NCBI GenBank assembly: GCA_020746105.1
Contig: CM036617.1
Location: 146,251,061 to 146,315,060, forward strand
Direction of reading: 5' to 3'
Source: Trogon surrucura
Lineage: Eukaryota > Chordata > Aves > Trogoniformes > Trogonidae
Length of the DNA stretch: 64,000 nt
Shown: in pieces, positions 58,827-64,000 of the stretch
How positions within the stretch are numbered: the first letter of the stretch is position 1
How the letters are laid out: every line of letters starts with the position of its first letter
The notes under the pieces: generated by a model
Told to the model about the DNA's origin: nothing
Seen by the model: the letters and a program-made list of their open reading frames with translations, nothing else
The model's database searches: none
Made by a program: the position numbers and the translations under genes

Positions 58827-59544
58827 ACCGGGGCGCTCCCTTGGCGCCGTCGGCGACGGAGCCCTTGGGCGGCTCAGCCGGCGCTGTCGCATGTGATAAA
58901 TGCACATATATGCCTCGGAGGCTCTACGGGGTTTGGGTTTTAGTCTGGCTGTCGGTAGGTATCGGCCCCGTTAACGTCCTGGCTTGGGATCTCCGAGTCT
59001 CGACCGTGTGTGCAGAGAAGTGTCGCCGCTCGGTCTCCGCGGTTCTCTCTAGGTGAGCAGTCATTCGTACTTATGACGAGTCATCTGCTTGAGGATTGGC
59101 TGCTCTCGTCCTTCTAGAATATGCTTAACCTGGCCCCATACAGATCTTCAGTCAACCTGGCCGAAATAGCAGTTCGGTTGCAGCCCGTGTTGTGGTTGCG
59201 TGTTTTATTAAGTGCTCTTAAAGGGTTACTACTGTTCAGCAGTTACTCATGTGTGGTAGTGTCTCGCTGAAGTTCCTCTGAAGAGAGCTACTGGAGCTAG
59301 TTTGCTTAGAACAGCTGAGCACATTGAGGTTATGGCACATAAATTGAGCAAAAATTTCTGAAGTTCCTTGGTAGGAAAAGAAACTTGCACCATGCCACTT
59401 CAGTTCATGTGAAAACAAAGCTAATGAGGTTTTTCTGCGTAATTTCTTGGAGGGCTGTAGCTCTAAGTTGAGTACAGTCCCAGCATCTTGAGGTGCAGTG
59501 AAAATAGCTTTACAATATGTAATATGAAACGGGGTTGTTGGAGT

Positions 59545-59640
59545 TCATAGAACACCTTGGATTGAAAGGGATCTGTAAGGATCACTGAGTTCGACTGTCT
59601 GCTTCTTGCAGAACTACCTAAAGTTAAACATGTTTTTTGT
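59545..59640 (-). mobile_element. Degenerate CR1 LINE 3' fragment
   Basis: TTCATAGAACACCTTGGATTG, GAAAGGGATCTGTAAGGATCA and GAGTTCGACTG keep the order of a reversed CR1 tail with many changes. Antisense to ETNK1, in intron 1. Confidence 0.75.
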
Positions 59641-61027
59641 CCTTTTAGTTCCCTGGGGAGGATACTTCTCAACAAAATGTTAATCCTTTTTTCATACAGG
59701 AATGCTAATAAACTTGAAATATTTTCATATTAAAGAGAGATGACTAACCTTTTGGGAAAGTTCTTATAGAGTTAATGGGAAAAAAATGCTGCTTTCCTTG
59801 TATCCCTCTTTGGAAGAAGCAATTAATGGTATATAAATGCCACCTATACAATCGGTGTGGAACAGGAACTCATTTGACTGGTCGTGCAGTAGTAAAGTAG
59901 TAGACTGCTACCTGTGGTTAGAGGTTTCTGTCTTGTGTGTTTCATTTCAACCCTGGGTACTTCAAGACCAAAACTTATCAACTCACTATTTCTTTCCTCC
60001 TTTTGAACAGCAGAACATCCTATTCGTGAAGCTCTTCAGTGGCCTTTTATTTCTAACTCTTTAGTCTGTGTTTAAGCTACTGTTTGTATGCAGCAAACAG
60101 GAATGCCTGTGGTTTGAAACTGGTCGCATTTCCACCGTTGCTGCTGCAATCTGTTACACGTGGGTGTTGCACGTGCATCCAGAGGAAGATGCTGAAATGA
60201 AAGGGGAACTGGTTTTGTTAAGAGGATGGGGTGAGCCTTACAGGCGCATCTGGTTGGGAGGGAAATGAAAATGAGAATCATGTATTGCTTGTCTAATCTG
60301 AAATGACATCATAGCAAAGTAGACAAAGAACATTAATGGGTGGAACGAACTACTGCTTCCTCTGCTGAACTCTGCTGTTAGCTACCTTTGCTCCTAGTAC
60401 TTCTTGGGTTATGACAAGTAGTAATAAGTTAAAGAGTCCAGAGTTTGACTTCATAAAGTTAATTAACTTATTGCAAAAAATCTATGTTGTGTGTTAAATT
60501 GCTTAGTAAGCTAAATGATTTTCAAAATTTTAGAAAATTTTAATACTTAATCCTCACTTTTTGTAAGATTTATAAGTATCTAAAATAATGAATGTATTCT
60601 AATGTTTGTTAATTTTTTTGCATCATAGTATAGAATGTAAGTGTAGAACAGGATGAAAATAATTTAAATCTTCAGTGCTTAGATTATTCTTTTATTGCAT
60701 TATTTATCAGAAAATATAAAATCCCTAAGAATTGCAGCAGCTCTACTCTGTCTCAAGTTACATGTGAATTTTATCACTACAGAACAGTACAAATACTCTT
60801 CTTTACATTGGTAAGGAGAAACAAAATTTTCCTGTCTAAACATTGATTTTTCATATAGATATTTTGTGCAGTTGTCATCTGAGGGTGTACTAGGAGCTGT
60901 GTAGAACTTAAATCCTTCAGGCTTGCTTTCTCTGGTTTACGGTAATACAAAGCAGTGTCATTGAAACAAATTGTGGTTTTTGCAGTAGTCACTTTTGGGC
61001 TTGTAGCAGCTGATTTTAATTATAAAA

Positions 61028-61105
61028 TTTTAGACTAGTTCAGGTTGGAAGAGATCTCTGGAGGCCTCTTCCAACTTCCTGAAACGCTCACTGCTTGCTA
61101 AATTA
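61028..61105 (-). mobile_element. Degenerate CR1 LINE 3' fragment
   Basis: GACTAGTTCAGGTTGGAAGAG followed by ATCTCTGGAGGCC and CTTCCAACTTCCTGAAACGC resembles the reversed CR1 tail (CAGGTTGGAAGAGACCT type). Short and old. Confidence 0.7.
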
Positions 61106-64000
61106 GAGATTGGCTGTGGTGAGCATAAAAAACCAAGTTTCTCGTTTAATAAACAAAAATGCTCTTCAGAACTGAATCAAATCCTGTTTTGAGTTAGTAA
61201 GCAGCTTGAATTGTGACCTTTTTTGTGTTCTGGACAATTATTTATTAATGAAGTAGAAAAATTTAATTGCTTTAACTTGACTGCTTTGAAGAGGTTGTAT
61301 CATTCTTCCTAATGTAAAAATACAGTAACAGTTTGGAATCTGATGCCCACCTTAAGAATTTTTTATTTTTTCTTCTCTATGAAGATTCATTTGTGTTAGC
61401 ATTTGAAGGAGGATCAGTGTTCGTATACAATATGGGAAAGTTAGTTGCCACTTCAGTAAGAGCAGATTCAGGATTTTATCCCACAACTATTCTACATCTT
61501 GTAGGCCTGGGCGTAATGAACACATAATTTCATCTCTGCAATGGAATGTTATGATGCAGGAAAAATAATTGTATTTCTTTGCATTCTGAAGTAATCCTTA
61601 ATATTGAGAATAAAGGCTGCTTGGCTTTATTGGTGAAAAGGCTTAATATTAAAAGTGTTAATGGACACCCATTATTTGGATAGACCAGCATGATATCTTA
61701 CGTGTTTAAAAAAATGAGCTGCAAAATCATTCAGAGATCTAAACCGATAAAAATCATGTGCTAGCAAACAGTGCTCTTGTCCTGCCCCAAATCTGAGGAG
61801 AGAGGGAGAAGGAAAAACCAAACCAAAAACCCACAAAAAAAAATTCCAAAAAACCCTTGCAGTTTTGCAAAGGGGATCAAATTCTTCAGTAAGACTCCCC
61901 CTCACCCTTCCAAGTCCTGCAAGCTCCTATCATCTCCAAATAAGTGTAATTAAGTTGTTTTTTTTCTTACTACTCTCTGAAATAATTGGACCTTGGTTGT
62001 TTTCTGATGCTGTTCTTGTTGGCAAGATGTACGTGTCTTTGCATTTATCAGCAATTTGCATGACTTTACTACTGCAGCATTTTATAATTGTTCGCTGTAA
62101 AATTCATTCCTGTAGCTATGAAATGTGAACGTTCAAGACAGAGCCGTGCTTATAAAGAATGATAGTTTCACCAGCAAAACAATACCCTGCTCTTCACCCC
62201 TCCCCCCCTTTTTTTTTTTTTTAATGTTTCAGGTTATCTTTTGTCCCTGTTGCTTTGCGTTTTCTTTTCCTCTCCTGACTTGCACTCTATAGCTTTTCAG
62301 GCAGTATTTTCTGTCTACTGCTCTAATTTCTTTGCTTGTGTTGATTTTGGTATTTTCTGCATAACAAACTGTTACTAGGTTTGGATTTCTGAACTAGCTC
62401 AGATATTTCACAGCTTATTTAAGCGGACCGAGTGTGGGATTTAAATCATTGAAATAATTGAATGGAAACAGAAAATGTTAGTCTCTGGGAAACAAAAGAA
62501 ACTTAACTGTTTTGTATTTTAGTATCATTACATTTTTCAGGAGAGATTTTTATTGCTTAGCTGGTTTTAGGTCATCATGCTCTTCAGCAGTTGTGAAAGC
62601 AGCTGCCATGTAAAGAGGAAGGATTGAGTTCACAGATTAACATCCTGAAGTTCTCATGTCTCTGAATGGAGAAGTGATGAGTGAAGGAAAGAAAAGAATA
62701 GTTAGAGTTGCAGAATGGGCTGTGTTACTGATGTGTTGTGGAAAAAGTGTAATTTGAACTGTCCATTGAACGCAGTGTCACAATAAGTGGGAAATGTAGA
62801 CAGTACTAGATGTCATTTGAGACTGTGTTTTCTGTTTTTATGAAGTTTCTGATTAAACTCGATAATGTCAATCCTTGTAAAGGTGGTTTTTTTTGGTTTG
62901 TGTTTTTTTTTTTTTTGCGGTATCAGTAGGTGGGGCAGCAGTTGTGCATGTGGCGGTGTTTTAGGTAATGGATGTGCCACATCTCAATGCGTGATGTAAT
63001 CCAGTTGTGCATGATACAGGTGTGTTTGTATTGATGACTGGTTGCTTAGGCACTGCTTGGATCTGGCTGTGTAATGGCATATAACTTTGCCATAGGCTTT
63101 TAATGTTGGAAAGGAAGATAGCTAGCAGAGATGTCTTAGTTCCTGTTTTTTCTTTCCCCTCCTACTGTTACTTGGTGATTTCATGTCGAAATCTTCCAGG
63201 GGGAGGAGCAGCAAATTAATTCTTTGAGTAAGAAAAGCAGTCCAAGATTTTATTCTATTAGCTTCTTTTATTTATCTCTAGCTATATTCATCAGTATCAC
63301 AAAATCCATAAGAAGATCTAAACCAGTTCATAGTTACCTGATGCTGACTGCTTTCAGATACGAAAAACTTCAGAAACAAGATGAAAAATATGTAGTTTCT
63401 CTTTGGGGTTTTCTTCTGACATGAACAAACAAAAAAAGCTTTCTCATTTTGTCATGCATTTAGGTCAGAACCAGTGCTTGCATCTGCAGCATGATAGACT
63501 ATTGAATGTAATTTTAAATGGTATATTTATACTTAGACTATAGAGGATGCGAAACTTAAAGGTAAGACCTTAAGAAAAAAACAAAACAGAAAAGATGCAC
63601 TATGAAAAAAACCACCCTGATTTGGTAACAAAAAAAAGTTTTAAGTGATACTATGTATAGTGAAGATACTGCTTTCTTCATGCTTCTGTCATGGCAGAGC
63701 ACCCCAAGAGTTAAATAGAAAGGTACTAGTTCAGCCTGTGGCCAAACTTACCAGAGAGTGGTGTGGTTAACTCGCTGGCTCCCTGCTAACCTTGCTACTT
63801 CTAATGCCAAACTGATCACCAGTTGTGATCACCGGGTCACCAAAATCACAGACAGTGCCTTTAATGTGAGGAGTGTAATGATCTAGAGGATATGGCTCCA
63901 GAGCCATAATGATGTTTCTTGTAAGCCCTGCGGAATGTAGGAGAATTTGTGTAAGGCGTGTGTTTCTCAGTCCTTCTTTTCAGTCCTTCTTTTATGAATA

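Larger units (their letters stand above)
57480..58880. promoter_or_regulatory. CpG-island promoter of ETNK1
   Basis: About 1.4 kb of very CpG-rich DNA spanning upstream region, exon 1 and the start of intron 1. It contains a GGGC tetramer run (57771-57787), a palindromic kappaB-like GGAAATTTCC at 57904-57913, and CCATCTTG at 57963-57970, the complement of a YY1-type CAAGATGG, 34 bp before the ATG. No TATA box seen. Long frames on both strands here are low-stop artefacts. Confidence 0.9.
58160..64000 (+). other. ETNK1: ETNK1 intron 1 (partial)
   Basis: Begins with a GTACGG donor. The first 720 bp are CpG island; beyond that it is AT-rich with T in excess on the sense strand, as expected for a plus-strand transcribed intron. 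It contains two worn CR1 fragments and T runs near 62209 and 62904. The next exon (expected to start near human LFTDGITNKL) was not found. Confidence 0.85.

Noticed and set aside
57663-58907. Long open frames (up to 293 codons) in the ETNK1 CpG island
   Set aside because: Same low-stop artefact; only 58004-58159 on the plus strand has homology and a proper splice donor.
1-64000. CRISPR arrays, tRNA, rRNA or bacterial operons
   Set aside because: None seen. The sequence is vertebrate; ribosome binding sites and operons do not apply, and no tRNA cloverleaf or spaced direct-repeat array was found by eye.

Overview
The window is vertebrate nuclear DNA, most likely from a bird. Evidence for this is several CR1 LINE 3' ends (one ends in the typical repeated ATTCTATGA-type tail), two retroviral solo LTRs, AT-rich introns broken by two sharp CpG islands, and the gene pair C2CD5/ETNK1. 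The species cannot be named from the sequence alone. There are no bacterial-type operons; nearly all long open frames are chance frames in introns or CpG islands.

Left half (1 to about 33.3 kb): the 5' part of C2CD5 (CDP138/KIAA0528) on the minus strand. I could place exon 1 (start codon at 33248) through exon 9, each with splice sites and matching phases, giving the first 382 complete codons of a protein of about 1000 residues. They cover the whole N-terminal C2 domain, its calcium-binding aspartates and the AKT-type RQRLIS site with Ser197. The rest of the gene lies left of the window. The best single observation is a pair of phase-equivalent alternative exons (here 7a and 7b): exactly one of the two must be used to keep the frame. 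Intron 1 carries a 1.1 kb solo LTR and a CR1 fragment.

Middle (about 33.2 to 34.1 kb): the CpG-island promoter of C2CD5, with two perfect NRF1 cores and a YY1-type site that points away from C2CD5. From 34.1 to 57.5 kb no protein-coding gene can be supported. This stretch holds CR1 fragments, simple repeats and a second solo LTR. By eye, the base skew of this gap (T over A on the plus strand) is opposite to that of the C2CD5 introns, which hints at plus-strand transcription from the divergent side of the C2CD5 promoter towards ETNK1.

Right end (57.5 to 64 kb): the CpG-island promoter, exon 1 and the beginning of intron 1 of ETNK1 on the plus strand; ETNK1 exon 2 is outside the window. C2CD5 and ETNK1 are thus head-to-head neighbours about 24.8 kb apart. 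One acts in insulin-stimulated membrane fusion and the other in phosphatidylethanolamine synthesis; nothing in the sequence shows that they work together.
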